64,000 nt of DNA from Candidatus Baltobacteraceae bacterium (GCA_036488875.1 DASXGW010000014.1:62001-126000); one strand, 5' to 3'. Numbered from the stretch's first letter, positions 40,704-49,568 are shown. Numbers and translations: made by a program. Notes: generated by a model not told the origin, from the letters alone.

Positions 40704-41429
40704 TTACCCGTCGCGGATGCGCCGCAGCGCGGCCAGCTCCCTCGCGGTGGCCGGCCGGCTTCGGCCTACCGGCAGATCGCCCAGCGCGATCGGGCCAAAA
40801 CGCAGCCGCGTCAGCCCGACGACGCGATGCCCGAGCGCCTCGAACATCCGGCGTACCTGCCGGTTGCGGCCCTCATACAGCGTGAGGTCGAGGACGGAGT
40901 GATCGCGACGCGTCGCGACGACGCGCACCTTCACGCCGGCGGCTCGCTCGCGATCGTCGAGCGTAACGCCCTCCCGGAACTTCTGCACGTCCCCGGGGTC
41001 GAGACGTCCGGCGATCGTCACGCGGTAGAGCTTCTCCACTCCGAATCGCGGATGGAGGAGCCGATTCGCCATGTCGCCGTCGTTGGTCAGCAGCAGCACG
41101 CCGGACGTATCGTAGTCCAAACGCCCAACCGGAACGACCCGCGGACCGCGCGGCAACAGCTCGGCGATGGTCCGGCGCCTTTCCGGATCGCGCATCGTCG
41201 TGACCACGCCCACGGGCTTATGCAGAACGAGGTAGATGGACTCAGCGACGGGCTTTACCGGCGTACCGCTGACGTCGACGCGGTCACCTTCGCGAACGAT
41301 CGTACCGAGCTCGCGCGTAACTTGTCCGTTGACGCGCACTTTTCCGCGCGCGATCAATTCGTCGGCACCGCGCCGCGACGTCACGCCGGCCTGCGCGATG
41401 TACTTGTTTAGCCGAACGCCGTCGCTCAC
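40704..41429 (-). CDS. rluB: 16S/23S rRNA pseudouridine synthase, RsuA/RluB family
   Basis: A 241-residue protein. An S4 domain (RLNKYIAQAGVTSRRGADELI near residues 5-25) precedes the catalytic domain with the active-site Asp in VGRLDYDTSGVLLLTNDG near residues 97-114 and EGRNRQVRRMFEALGH near residues 194-209. RluB modifies 23S rRNA and RsuA 16S rRNA; RluB is the likelier name but is not certain. GTG start preceded by a 47-codon membrane-protein gene. Confidence 0.93.
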   Translation of the reverse strand: MSDGVRLNKYIAQAGVTSRRGADELIARGKVRVNGQVTRELGTIVREGDRVDVSGTPVKPVAESIYLVLHKPVGVVTTMRDPERRRTIAELLPRGPRVVPVGRLDYDTSGVLLLTNDGDMANRLLHPRFGVEKLYRVTIAGRLDPGDVQKFREGVTLDDRERAAGVKVRVVATRRDHSVLDLTLYEGRNRQVRRMFEALGHRVVGLTRLRFGPIALGDLPVGRSRPATARELAALRRIRDG

Positions 41430-41430
41430 A

Positions 41431-41574
41431 CTAATTCCATTTCGACGCTGAGTCGCCGTTCTCGCGTTTGACGATTTTGTATCGCCGCTTGAGGGAACGG
41501 CTCGTATTGTATCCGACGAACAGCGCGATGATGACGATGCCCATCACGGCCGCCCAAAACGCATCCTTCGTCAT
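41431..41574 (-). CDS. Small single-span membrane protein
   Basis: A 47-codon frame from ATG (41572-41574) to TAG, ending two bases before the rluB start. The product (about MTKDAFWAAVMGIVIIALF then GYNTSRSLKRRYK) has one transmembrane helix at residues 7-22 and a basic/charged cytoplasmic tail. It lies between the rho terminator hairpin and rluB and is probably transcribed with rluB. Function is unknown. No strong ribosome-binding site is visible. Confidence 0.55.
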   Translation of the reverse strand: MTKDAFWAAVMGIVIIALFVGYNTSRSLKRRYKIVKRENGDSASKWN

Positions 41575-41593
41575 CCAGAGAACCACGAATGAA

Positions 41594-41626
41594 CGTTAAA
41601 GGGCCGCCAAAAGCGGCCCTTTAACG
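41594..41626. terminator. Perfect 14-bp hairpin downstream of rho
   Basis: CGTTAAAGGGCCGC and its exact complement flank a 5-base loop (CAAAA on the plus strand). It is the strongest simple stem in the window and sits 20 bases past the rho stop. The A-rich/U-rich ends of the stem (AAAGGG/CCCTTT) are compatible with termination, although no long U-tract follows. Confidence 0.75.
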
Positions 41627-41645
41627 GCGATAAGAACGTGCACGC

Positions 41646-43118
41646 TTAGTACTTGCCGTTGCCGCCGTCTTCGTAGCCCCGCGACATTGACAGCGCTTCT
41701 TTGGTGACCGACTGCAAGAACTCTTCATTCGTGCGCGTCTGCGCCATCTTGTCGAGGATGATCTCGGTAATGTCGCCGGTGTTGAGAACCGCGGTCGCGC
41801 GGCGGAGCATCCACACCTTGCGCATCTCCTCGGGCGAGAGGAGCAGCTCTTCGCGCCGCGTTCCCGACCGCTTAATATCGACGGCGGGGAAAACGCGCGA
41901 CTCGGCAAGCTTGCGCGTAAGGTTGAGTTCCATGTTACCGGTGCCTTTGAACTCTTCGAAGATGACGTCGTCCATCTTGGAGCCCGTTTCAACGAGAGCC
42001 GTTCCCACGATTGTGAGCGAGCCGCCCCCTTCGATCTTCCGCGCTGCGCCGAAGAAACGCTTGGGCTTGTGCAGCGACGCCGTATCGAGGCCACCGGAAA
42101 GCGTCCGGCCAGAGCTCGCGACGACCTGGTTGTAGGCACGGGCGAGACGGGTAATCGAGTCGAGAAGAATCACGACGTCTTTTCCGAGCTCGACGAGACG
42201 CTTCGCGCGTTCCATCGCAAGCTCGGCGACGGCGGTGTGATTCTCGGGATGCTCGTCGAACGTCGACGCGACGACTTCGCCGTCGATCGTGCGCTGCATG
42301 TCGGTGACTTCTTCGGGGCGCTCGTCGACCAGCAACGCGATGATGTGCGCTTCCGGATGGTTGACGGAGATGCCCTGCGCAATGTTCTTCAGAAGCGTCG
42401 TCTTGCCGGCCTTTGGCGGCGAAACGACCAATGCGCGTTGTCCTTTTCCGATGGGACAAAATAGATCGATGATGCGCGTCGAAAGCTGGGTCGAACGATT
42501 TTCCAGCTTGAAGCGCTCCTCGGGGAAAATCGGCGTCCCCTTTTCGAAGGTCGCGCGGCCCTTGATCGCTTCGGGATCGAACCCGTTGACCTTGTCGACG
42601 CGAATGAGGCCGAAATATTTTTCGCTCTCTTTGGGACGGCGGACTTGGCCTTCGACCATGTCGCCGCGACGCAGTTCGAATCGGCGAATCTGCGATTGGC
42701 TGACGTAGATGTCTTCGTTGCCGATGACGTAACCGCCGCGGCGTAAGAATCCGTAGCCTTCCGGCAGAATGTCGAGGATGCCGCTAGCCATCTCGAGGCC
42801 CGAGCGCGCGCTTTGCGCCTGGACGATCAGCGCGACGATGTCGTCTTTCTTCAGCTTGGCCGGAGCCGGGATCTCGACTTCGAGCTCTTTAGCGAGCTCG
42901 ACGAGATCGGTCTTGGTTTTCTCCGCCAGTTGGGCCGCAGTGAGCATCGGCGGCAGCGATTCCGGTTGCGGAAATTGCTCGTGGTAAACGGCTTGGTGTT
43001 GTCCGAAGTGCCGGCGGCGCGAACGGCGGCGGCGGCCACCACCCCCTTGTTGAGGGCGCATGTCGTTTGTTGGACGTTGTTCCGTTTGCAGAGGAGTTTC
43101 TCTCTCGTAGAGTCGCAC
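41646..43118 (-). CDS. rho: Transcription termination factor Rho
   Basis: A 490-residue hexameric RNA helicase. A basic N-terminal extension (GGGGRRRRSRRRH) precedes a Rho_N/SAP-like segment (about 58-98), a cold-shock RNA-binding domain (GILDILPEGYGFLR near residue 113) and the ATPase core with Walker A SPPKAGKTTLLK near residues 232-243 and Walker B VVILLDSITRLARAYN near residues 315-330. A 120-base leader and a good promoter lie upstream; rho is autoregulated in many bacteria. Confidence 0.97.
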   Translation of the reverse strand: MRLYERETPLQTEQRPTNDMRPQQGGGGRRRRSRRRHFGQHQAVYHEQFPQPESLPPMLTAAQLAEKTKTDLVELAKELEVEIPAPAKLKKDDIVALIVQAQSARSGLEMASGILDILPEGYGFLRRGGYVIGNEDIYVSQSQIRRFELRRGDMVEGQVRRPKESEKYFGLIRVDKVNGFDPEAIKGRATFEKGTPIFPEERFKLENRSTQLSTRIIDLFCPIGKGQRALVVSPPKAGKTTLLKNIAQGISVNHPEAHIIALLVDERPEEVTDMQRTIDGEVVASTFDEHPENHTAVAELAMERAKRLVELGKDVVILLDSITRLARAYNQVVASSGRTLSGGLDTASLHKPKRFFGAARKIEGGGSLTIVGTALVETGSKMDDVIFEEFKGTGNMELNLTRKLAESRVFPAVDIKRSGTRREELLLSPEEMRKVWMLRRATAVLNTGDITEIILDKMAQTRTNEEFLQSVTKEALSMSRGYEDGGNGKY

Positions 43119-43240
43119 GCGTCTAACAGCGAGTTCGCCCGGCGAGGCTGCCTTGCGATCCGATCGGCGACGAATGCGTGGGGAATGTCAATGTGCCGCG
43201 GTTGTCAGTTCGAGCGAGCGAACCGCAACGCGACGGTCAA

Positions 43241-43269
43241 ACTATACCATAGGCTTGCTAAGGCTTCAA
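43241..43269 (-). promoter_or_regulatory. Predicted rho promoter
   Basis: On the minus strand TTGAAG (43264-43269), 17 bases, TATAGT (43241-43246). Transcription from near 43234 would give a leader of about 115 bases for rho. The -35 overlaps the end of the mpg gene. Confidence 0.6.
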
Positions 43270-43838
43270 GGAGGGCTCAAGCGGGCCGGCCCGCTGACGA
43301 ACGGATTGCCCGTTTCGTAAAACCGCAACCGGCGGTGCGCGGCGCGGCTGAGGCCGATCCGCCGGCTGCGACGCACCCTCCCCTTGGGGTCGCCGGATTC
43401 GATCCAGAGGTTGCGTCCCGTAAAGAGCTCCGCTCCATCGAACGATCGATCGATGGCGAGCGCGGCACATAGACGCCCCGGCCCCCGGCACAGATCGCGC
43501 AGAAGCTCGGTGCCGCGCCGGCGCTGCATGATCGCCAGTCCTTCGACCGGCTCGAGCGCGCGCACCAGCACGCCGGCACCTTCGCCGTCGCTCTCGCTCG
43601 ATAAATTGAAGCAATGCGACGTACCGTATATGAGGTAGACGTATGCGCGGTGCGGCGGCCCGAACAGCGTTGCGTTGCGGGCCGTCTTGCCGATATAGGC
43701 GTGACACGCGGGATCGCCCGGAAGGTAGGCCTCGGTTTCGACGATTCGTCCCGCGACAAGACCCTCGCGACTCTCGCGAACCAAGATACAGCCGACCAGC
43801 GACTCGGCCAGCGCCTGCGTTTCAATCGGGAGGTTCAA
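43266..43838 (-). CDS. mpg: 3-methyladenine DNA glycosylase (AAG/MPG family)
   Basis: About 190 residues. The family features ALAESLVGCILVR at the N-terminus, GRIVETEAYLPGDPACHAY near residues 31-49 with the catalytic Glu, RAYVYLIYGTSHCFNL near residues 65-80 and LCRGPGRLCAAL near residues 117-128 are present. It excises alkylated purines. Start is uncertain: TTG 43838 avoids a 68-base overlap with the previous gene, but ATG 43916 is also open. Confidence 0.9.
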   Translation of the reverse strand: MNLPIETQALAESLVGCILVRESREGLVAGRIVETEAYLPGDPACHAYIGKTARNATLFGPPHRAYVYLIYGTSHCFNLSSESDGEGAGVLVRALEPVEGLAIMQRRRGTELLRDLCRGPGRLCAALAIDRSFDGAELFTGRNLWIESGDPKGRVRRSRRIGLSRAAHRRLRFYETGNPFVSGPARLSPP

Positions 43839-43848
43839 TCGTTGAAAA

Positions 43849-44244
43849 TTACGCTGCGGGCAGAAGTGCCACCTCGGCGCGCGCACGCTGGGCCAAATCG
43901 TTCGTTGGCGTCGCACTCACTCTGACGTCATCGAATCCATTGAGCGCGCACTTGAGGCGAACGTAGGGCAGCACCATCGGGGGCGGGACTTCGCCGCCGC
44001 TCAGACCGTCGACCAGGCCAGGGTCGTCGACGGCGAGCCGAACGTTCTTCAGCCGGCGCTTGCGCAGGGCGCGCGCGACGGCGGTTAGCGCGGCATACCC
44101 GACTTCGGCGTCGGCGAACTGGCGCGGCACCCTAAACGCCACGCGCAACAGCTGATCCGCCGCTCCGCCGCGGATCCGAGCGTAGGCGATGCCGCGGCCG
44201 CCGCTTCCGGCGCCAAAGCCGACCTCCACCTCCACCGGTATCAT
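43849..44244 (-). CDS. RNase H-like fold protein of unknown function
   Basis: A 131-residue protein. The order of elements (AYARIRGGAADQ, AALTAVARALRKR, NVRLAVDDPGLVDGLSGG, then DVRVSATPTNDLAQRARAEV) matches the strand-helix pattern of RNase HI/reverse-transcriptase-like domains, where an Asn-x-x-Ala-Asp/Gln-x-A-x-x-A helix ends the fold. The canonical acidic triad is incomplete (DDP only), so nuclease activity is doubtful. ATG start. It lies 9 bases after the glycosyltransferase gene on the same strand. Confidence 0.6.
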   Translation of the reverse strand: MIPVEVEVGFGAGSGGRGIAYARIRGGAADQLLRVAFRVPRQFADAEVGYAALTAVARALRKRRLKNVRLAVDDPGLVDGLSGGEVPPPMVLPYVRLKCALNGFDDVRVSATPTNDLAQRARAEVALLPAA

Positions 44245-44253
44245 GAGGCAATT

Positions 44254-45447
44254 CTATATCGAACGTATGTTCGATGTCAACCTCGGATCCAACAACCCGG
44301 CCTCTCCCGGGAGCAGGCTCTCGTATAGCTCGAGCATTCGATCGACCTGGGCCGCGATCGAAAACCGCCTCGCCGTTCGGCGCGCATGATCGGCGATGTG
44401 GCGGTTCGGAACGATCGGGATCGCGGCGAAACCGGCCGCGAAGCCTTGCGCGGTCGGCTCGACGATCAGTCCGGCGTTGCCGACGACGTCGCGGTTGGGT
44501 CCCGCGTCGGCCGCGATGACGAACGCGCCGGCGGCAAGCGCTTCGGCCTGCACGAGCCCTTGCGTCTCGGTCATGCTCGGCATCACGAACGCGTCGGCGC
44601 TAGCGTAGAGATCGGGCAGCCGGACGCGATCGACCACGCCCAAGAAACGGATCCGGTCCGCGACTCCCGCCGCGATCGCGTGCGCTTCGAGCTCTTCGCG
44701 GGCGGGCCCGTCGCCCGCGATCGCCAGGCGCAATGCGGGATCCCCGGCCATCGCCAGCGCGTCGATCAGCGCGTCGATATTCTTTTCCTTGCCTAGGCGC
44801 GAGACGCAAAGCAGCAGCCGGTCCGTCGGCGCGGCGCCAAGTGCCGCGCGCAGCTCCTCGTCCCGCCGGCCGGCGCCGAAACGGGTGACGTCGATGCCGC
44901 TCGGCACGACCTCGATCCGTACGCTGACGCCGAGCTGACGTAGGTGCTTGGCCATCGCGGGCGTGGGAACGACCACCGCGTCGGCGAGATTGGCAAACGT
45001 GCGCGTGAGCTGCGACGCGGCAAACCGCGTCGCGTTCGGCTCGAACGGGACGTAGTGCGCGTACGCCTCGAGCTGCGTGTGGTACGTATAAACCAGCGGC
45101 ATACCGTAGCGGCGCGCGTAGCGCAATCCCATCCACCCGGTGACGAACGGCGAATGCACGTGTACGAGCGAGAGCCGCTTGACGATGTTGTTGACGTTAC
45201 GCCGGCTCACCAGCGGCAGGGTGAGTCGATAGGGCGTTCGCGTCGGCAGCGGCAGCGACGGCATGCGCAGCACGTCGGTCGCCGCAGGTTGCGCGCGGTC
45301 GTCGTAACCCGGCATCCGAGGCGTGAAGCAATACACCTGGTGCCCACGGCTCCCCAAGCCCTCGGCCAACGCCTCGACCGAGGCCACCACGCCGTTGACG
45401 ACCGGCCGGTAGACCTCGGTAAAGAACCCCAAGCGAAGGATCGACAC
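44254..45447 (-). CDS. Glycosyltransferase family 4 (GT-B)
   Basis: A 397-residue GT4. The N-terminal acceptor domain shows RLGFFTEVYRPVVNGVV near residues 4-20 and VHVHSPFVTGWMGLRYAR near residues 89-106. The donor domain shows LCVSRLGKEKNIDALIDAL near residues 209-227 and LYASADAFVMPSMTETQGLV near residues 282-301 with the EX7E-type motif. It resembles mannosyl/glucosyltransferases of glycolipid synthesis such as PimB/MgtA types. GTG start at 45447 fits the family N-terminus. Confidence 0.9.
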   Translation of the reverse strand: MSILRLGFFTEVYRPVVNGVVASVEALAEGLGSRGHQVYCFTPRMPGYDDRAQPAATDVLRMPSLPLPTRTPYRLTLPLVSRRNVNNIVKRLSLVHVHSPFVTGWMGLRYARRYGMPLVYTYHTQLEAYAHYVPFEPNATRFAASQLTRTFANLADAVVVPTPAMAKHLRQLGVSVRIEVVPSGIDVTRFGAGRRDEELRAALGAAPTDRLLLCVSRLGKEKNIDALIDALAMAGDPALRLAIAGDGPAREELEAHAIAAGVADRIRFLGVVDRVRLPDLYASADAFVMPSMTETQGLVQAEALAAGAFVIAADAGPNRDVVGNAGLIVEPTAQGFAAGFAAIPIVPNRHIADHARRTARRFSIAAQVDRMLELYESLLPGEAGLLDPRLTSNIRSI

Positions 45448-45573
45448 GTTTTCCACAGTTCGGTGCCGGGTATGTTTTGCCCATCGAACCGGCATGCGCG
45501 CCGCGGCTCGTCGCAAAAGGGCCTCCCTGCCTGATTGCGACTTTAGGCATATTCCTTCGTCTCAAAGCGCGTG

Positions 45574-45690
45574 CTATAGTGCCCGGGTCAAGCCTAGTTG
45601 CCTACCCGGCAACCCCGTGAACTGCCGTGTCACCCCATTTCGAGGGGGCGGTTCCCGACCGATTGGGACGTGCCTGATGCTCTACGGAGC
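45574..45690 (+). promoter_or_regulatory. Structured leader, possibly SAM-I/SAM-IV-like riboswitch
   Basis: The 400-base gap before the G5/3D gene holds no frame with clear coding character. Its 5-prime part reads AGTGCCCGGGTCAAGCC then CCCGGCAACCCCG. CCGGGT/ACCCGG forms a stem holding GTCAAGCC, directly followed by GGCAACCCC, and a second nested stem GAACTG/CGGTTC with CCCC/GGGG follows. The AGUGCC-GUCAAGCC-GGCAACCC order recalls SAM-I/SAM-IV aptamers. Closing helix P1 is not obvious, so the ligand is unproven. A TATAGT at 45575-45580 could also be a -10 element. Confidence 0.35.
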
Positions 45691-45853
45691 GTCGCTAGGT
45701 CCCCGGATAACAACAAAATCGTTCGCGCGTAAGGCGCCTTGTACTCAGCTCTCGCACGCAAAGTGCGCGCCGGCTCGAGGCTTAACGTTTGCTTGCTTGA
45801 TTGGTGTGCGGCAAACCGTTAGCCCGGACCGGGACGGAAAGGAACTCCTCGTT

Positions 45854-46909
45854 TTGATCGGCCGCGGCCCCGTTCGGCTGAGCGACGTCCTTGGCGTCGG
45901 TCTCCTCACAGCCACGTTCATTTGGGCCGGTTTCGTCACCCACCCGTCGGCGGCGTTTGCTTCGGCTTCCCCCGAAGTCAGCCCGGCCACGACGGTGGCG
46001 CATTCGATCACGCTCGACGCGAACGGTTCGTCTGCACCGCAGCAAACCGATGCGGCGACCGTCGGGGATTTCTTGCGCGAGCGCAACATCGTTGTAGGTC
46101 CGCACGACTACGTCTATCCTTCGATCGACGTTCCGATTTCAGATGGTTTACTCGTCGAATATCGCTCGGCCGTTTCGGTGAACGTACAAACCGCGCATCA
46201 GCGTATTACGGTGTCGTCGGCGGCCGACGACGTCGGATCGCTGCTCGAAGAAGAAAACATTGCGCTCAGCCGCGACGATCGCGTCACACCCGCGCTCGAC
46301 CAACCGGTCCCGGCTAACGGCACCGTGCGCATCGTGCGCGTCGTCACGTGGGAGCACACCCGTCGCGTTCGCATCAAGCCGCAAACGATTGCGCGTCTCG
46401 ACTTCTCGATGACGCCGGGCAGCAGTCACGTAATTTCTGCGGGTTCGACCGGTGAGCGCGAGGAGCGCGTGCGTTTCACGCAGCTCGACGGCGGCGCCGT
46501 TTCGCAACAGGTGCTCGCGTCACGCGTGCTGCGCAAGTCGCGGCCGCGCGTCGTCGCCGCCGGCGTCGACGAATACGAAGCGTTCGCGCAGTTCGAATCG
46601 CGCGGGATCGCGCGCACCGCGTTCATGGCGCAGAGCGCACTCGAGATGGTGGCCACGGCGTATACCGCCGAATGCTCCGGGTGCAGCGGCATTACCGCGA
46701 TCGGCCGGCCGGCCGGCCACGGCATCGTCGCGGTCGATCCTAGCGTCATCCCGTTGGGAACGCGGCTGTTCATCCCCGGTTACGGTATGGCAATCGCCGG
46801 CGACACGGGCGGCGCAATTCGCGGTTACCGCATCGATCTCGGTTTCAACTCCGAACGCGACGCCATGCTCTTCGGCCGTCGCCAAGTCACTGTTTATAGA
46901 TTGAAGTAG
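45854..46909 (+). CDS. G5/3D cell-wall protein, YabE/RpfB-like
   Basis: About 351 residues. An N-terminal signal-anchor (VLGVGLLTATFIWAGFV) precedes two DUF348-like modules (about 60-150, e.g. TVGDFLRERNIVVGPHDYVYP). A G5 domain (about 150-235) and a C-terminal 3D domain with ATAYTAECSGCSG near residue 264 and the acidic signature GDTGGAIRGYRIDLGF follow. Such proteins cleave or remodel peptidoglycan. TTG start at 45854 with AAAGGA upstream; a longer frame passes through the leader. It is followed by ksgA, the same pairing as yabE-ksgA in Bacillus and rpfB-ksgA in mycobacteria. Confidence 0.88.
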   Translation: MIGRGPVRLSDVLGVGLLTATFIWAGFVTHPSAAFASASPEVSPATTVAHSITLDANGSSAPQQTDAATVGDFLRERNIVVGPHDYVYPSIDVPISDGLLVEYRSAVSVNVQTAHQRITVSSAADDVGSLLEEENIALSRDDRVTPALDQPVPANGTVRIVRVVTWEHTRRVRIKPQTIARLDFSMTPGSSHVISAGSTGEREERVRFTQLDGGAVSQQVLASRVLRKSRPRVVAAGVDEYEAFAQFESRGIARTAFMAQSALEMVATAYTAECSGCSGITAIGRPAGHGIVAVDPSVIPLGTRLFIPGYGMAIAGDTGGAIRGYRIDLGFNSERDAMLFGRRQVTVYRLK

Positions 46910-47742
46910 TGAGCTCCGAGCACCCGCGGGCGTTGCTCGCGCGCTGGGGCCTCCGTCCAAAGAAACGCTACGGTCAAAACTTTTTGATGGATGCGGGCGC
47001 CGCTGCGCGGATCGCCCGTCTTTGCGTTGCGGACGAACCGGGTGCGCGCGTCGTCGAGATCGGCGCCGGCACCGGAACGCTGACGCAAGCGCTTTTGGCC
47101 GAGGGTGCCGACGTTACCGCGATCGAAATCGATCCCGAGCTGGTCGAACTGCTGCGTTCGCGCGACGAACTGCACGGACCTCACATCGTAGAAGCCGATG
47201 CACTCGAGTTCGATTACACCTCCTACGCAAGGGCCGGGCCGTGGCGCGTTGCGGGTAATCTGCCGTACAACGTGGCGACTCCGCTGATTCTCCGTTTCTG
47301 CGAAATGGACGACGGTCCGCAATCGCTGACCGTCATGATCCAAAAAGACGTCGCGGAACGCCTTGCGGCAAAGCCGGGAACGTCCGCCTACGGAAGTCTC
47401 ACGGTCGCCGTCGGTTACGCCATGCAGGTGCGACGCGAGTTTACGCTGGGTCCCGGTTCGTTCTATCCGGCGCCTAAAGTGCATTCGACGGTCGTGCGCA
47501 TGGAGCGGCGCGAGCGCCCGCCGGTGCGGCCTCGCGACCTGACCCTCTTCTGGAAGGTCGTTCGCGGCGCGTTCGCGTACCGCCGCAAAACGCTCGCCAA
47601 CAGTTTGATCCTGTCGCTCGGCTTCGATCGAGCGCGCGTCGAACGGGCGATTGCGACGATCCATCTCTCTCCGGAGCAACGCGGTGAACGACTCGACCTC
47701 GACGATTTCGCCCGCCTGGCCGACGCGTTGGCCGAAGGATAG
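46909..47742 (+). CDS. ksgA: 16S rRNA dimethyladenosine transferase
   Basis: A 277-residue KsgA/RsmA methylating A1518/A1519 of 16S rRNA. Signatures are KKRYGQNFLMDAGAAARIA near residues 18-36, VVEIGAGTGTLTQALL near residues 48-63, and the catalytic VAGNLPYNVATPLI near residues 111-124, with FYPAPKVHSTVV near residue 184. The GTG start shares a base with the preceding stop (TAGTG), so it is coupled to the G5/3D gene. The 3-prime end overlaps the next gene by 59 bases. Confidence 0.97.
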   Translation: MSSEHPRALLARWGLRPKKRYGQNFLMDAGAAARIARLCVADEPGARVVEIGAGTGTLTQALLAEGADVTAIEIDPELVELLRSRDELHGPHIVEADALEFDYTSYARAGPWRVAGNLPYNVATPLILRFCEMDDGPQSLTVMIQKDVAERLAAKPGTSAYGSLTVAVGYAMQVRREFTLGPGSFYPAPKVHSTVVRMERRERPPVRPRDLTLFWKVVRGAFAYRRKTLANSLILSLGFDRARVERAIATIHLSPEQRGERLDLDDFARLADALAEG

Positions 47743-48439
47743 TTTTCGCAGTCCCTGGACGTGGGTCGTTGCGATCGTGCTCGCGGCGATCTTTATTGCC
47801 GGGTTCTATGTCAACGCGAAAGCAAACACGGGCGGCGTTTCGTTCGCCAACATCCCGCCGTGGGTGATTTGGGTCTCGTTGTTCCTGACGGCCGCGCTCG
47901 AAGGCGTCTTACTGCTCGTCGTCCTGCTGTCGTTGCCTGCCCTTTCGAAGTTCTCACTTCGCGAGCTGGGGTATCGCGCGCCGACCCGAACGTCGGTCCT
48001 TACCGGTTTGGCGGGCGCCGTCGCGATGATCGTCATTGCCAACGGCGGGGCGACCCTGATCGACTACCTCGCGCACAGCAAACACGAACAAGGGGTCATC
48101 GAGCTCTTCAAAGGCATTCACGATCCGACGACGATCGTGATCTTCGTGCTTTTTGCGTGCGTCTTCGCGCCGTTCGCCGAAGAAACGATCTTCCGGGTCT
48201 TCTTCTTCAACCTCGGATTACGCTACGGCGGTTTTTGGGTGGGCGCCGTGCTCAGCGGCGTTCTCTTCGGACTGGCACACAACGATTTCTACGCGGCGCT
48301 TCCGCTGGCACTGGGCGGAATGATTCTCTGCTACGTCTACTATCGCTCGCGCAATGCGTTCTCGTCGATGATCTCCCATAGTCTGTTCAATCTCGTTTCG
48401 ATTCTCGCGCTGCTGTTCACGCCGAACGTCACGAAATAA
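47684..48439 (+). CDS. CPBP-family intramembrane metalloprotease
   Basis: About 251 residues with six or more membrane segments. The Abi/CPBP motif 1 appears as FAEETIFRVFFFNLG near residues 164-178 (EExxxR), motif 2 as SGVLFGLAHNDFYAAL near residues 190-205 (FxxxH), and the third as MISHSLFNLVSIL. These enzymes resemble CAAX prenyl endopeptidases. Start GTG 47684 has GGAG nine bases upstream and overlaps ksgA. The stop overlaps the convergent glycosyltransferase gene by 11 bases. Confidence 0.88.
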   Translation: MNDSTSTISPAWPTRWPKDSFRSPWTWVVAIVLAAIFIAGFYVNAKANTGGVSFANIPPWVIWVSLFLTAALEGVLLLVVLLSLPALSKFSLRELGYRAPTRTSVLTGLAGAVAMIVIANGGATLIDYLAHSKHEQGVIELFKGIHDPTTIVIFVLFACVFAPFAEETIFRVFFFNLGLRYGGFWVGAVLSGVLFGLAHNDFYAALPLALGGMILCYVYYRSRNAFSSMISHSLFNLVSILALLFTPNVTK

Positions 48440-49568
48440 CCGACTCGACGGCCGCGAGTACTGCGCCGGCCGGTACGTTCGGAGTTTCCAAATATTCGAT
48501 GCGATGCGCGAGCGACGACGGTTTGGTCGTCGTCGCGGGGCGCCGGTCGAAACCGCGATCGCGAACGTAGCGGCCGATGAGGTGGACGGCGTGAGGATTG
48601 GGCTCGTCGTACCAGTCGGGGTGATGGGCGAGCCAGAGCCCGACGACGGGGATTCCCCCATGCGCCATGGCGACGTGCAGCGGGCCCGCCGGAACCGCAA
48701 TCGCCAAATCGGTTCGCGTTAGCAACGCTTTCAAAACGCGTGCGAAGGGCTCGTCGACGTCACCGAACAGCGCACGAAATCCGGCGACGGCCGGGTGCGC
48801 CGTCTCTTCGTCCATGGAAATGAAGCGCCAGCGCGAGTCGCGCTGCGCGAGCGTCGCGGCGACTTGCGCGAACTCCGATCCGTCGCCCCAGTTTTTTCGC
48901 GCGGCCGTGACGCCTGCGCGCGAGACCAGCGCTACGCGCGATCCCGGCGAGGCAAATCGCGCCAGACGTTCGTCCACGCGGCGCTGCACGTCTTGCGACA
49001 CCGAGAAATCGATCGTACTGGCCAGCGGCCGCGAGAGGTCGAAGCCCTGCAGCCGCTCGCGGCGCACGAGCAGCCGCGCGAGGTTGCGCGCCTTGGTGTG
49101 AAACGGATACGCGGTTCGTCCTTCGGTTTCGGGATAGTCGGTCCACAACAGCGCTTCGGGCGCAAAGCGCAGCGCTTCTTCATCGAGCGGATCCGGAAGC
49201 GCGAGCGACACCCGGCGGCCGTTACAGTCGTCCAGGGTCACGCCGAAATGCTTCGCGCCGCGCTCGCTGCCGTCGCCCGGTTTACGAACGCCGCTGCGAA
49301 GCGGCGCAAAGAAGCGGTTGCCCTCCATCACGCTGACGTAGTCGTCGCCGAAACGGGTGATGGCGTAGACGTTGCTCTGTTCGAGCAGCGGCGCTATCGC
49401 GCTGAGGTGCACCCAGTCGCCGAGGCCGTGCGGCCAATAGATGAGAACGCGCGCGCCCCGCAGCTCCGCGAAGCGTTCGCGGTCTTCGCGCATCGCACCG
49501 AGCACCGTGCGCGCCAGGCTCGGGTCGGCGTCGGGCGGGCGTCGCCTAAGCCGGCGTAAGAGCTTCAT
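48429..49568 (-). CDS. Glycosyltransferase family 9 (heptosyltransferase-like)
   Basis: A 379-residue GT-B protein. It shows VLIYWPHGLGDWVHLSAIAPLLE near residues 41-63 in place of the usual heptosyltransferase N-terminus, SRAGVTAARKNWGDGSEFAQVA near residues 213-234 and AVPAGPLHVAMAHGGIPVVGLW near residues 292-313, as in ADP-heptose:LPS transferases. This hints at lipopolysaccharide-like glycans and so an outer membrane. Start ATG 49568 follows family length; it overlaps the upstream GT4 by 23 bases. Confidence 0.82.
   Translation of the reverse strand: MKLLRRLRRRPPDADPSLARTVLGAMREDRERFAELRGARVLIYWPHGLGDWVHLSAIAPLLEQSNVYAITRFGDDYVSVMEGNRFFAPLRSGVRKPGDGSERGAKHFGVTLDDCNGRRVSLALPDPLDEEALRFAPEALLWTDYPETEGRTAYPFHTKARNLARLLVRRERLQGFDLSRPLASTIDFSVSQDVQRRVDERLARFASPGSRVALVSRAGVTAARKNWGDGSEFAQVAATLAQRDSRWRFISMDEETAHPAVAGFRALFGDVDEPFARVLKALLTRTDLAIAVPAGPLHVAMAHGGIPVVGLWLAHHPDWYDEPNPHAVHLIGRYVRDRGFDRRPATTTKPSSLAHRIEYLETPNVPAGAVLAAVESVIS

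Noticed and set aside
45574-45690. Cyclic-di-AMP (ydaO-type) riboswitch before the G5/3D gene
   Set aside because: It was expected from the cell-wall gene context, but the conserved GAAUCCG-CAGCUAAC-type block is absent; the visible core is nearer to SAM-I/SAM-IV.
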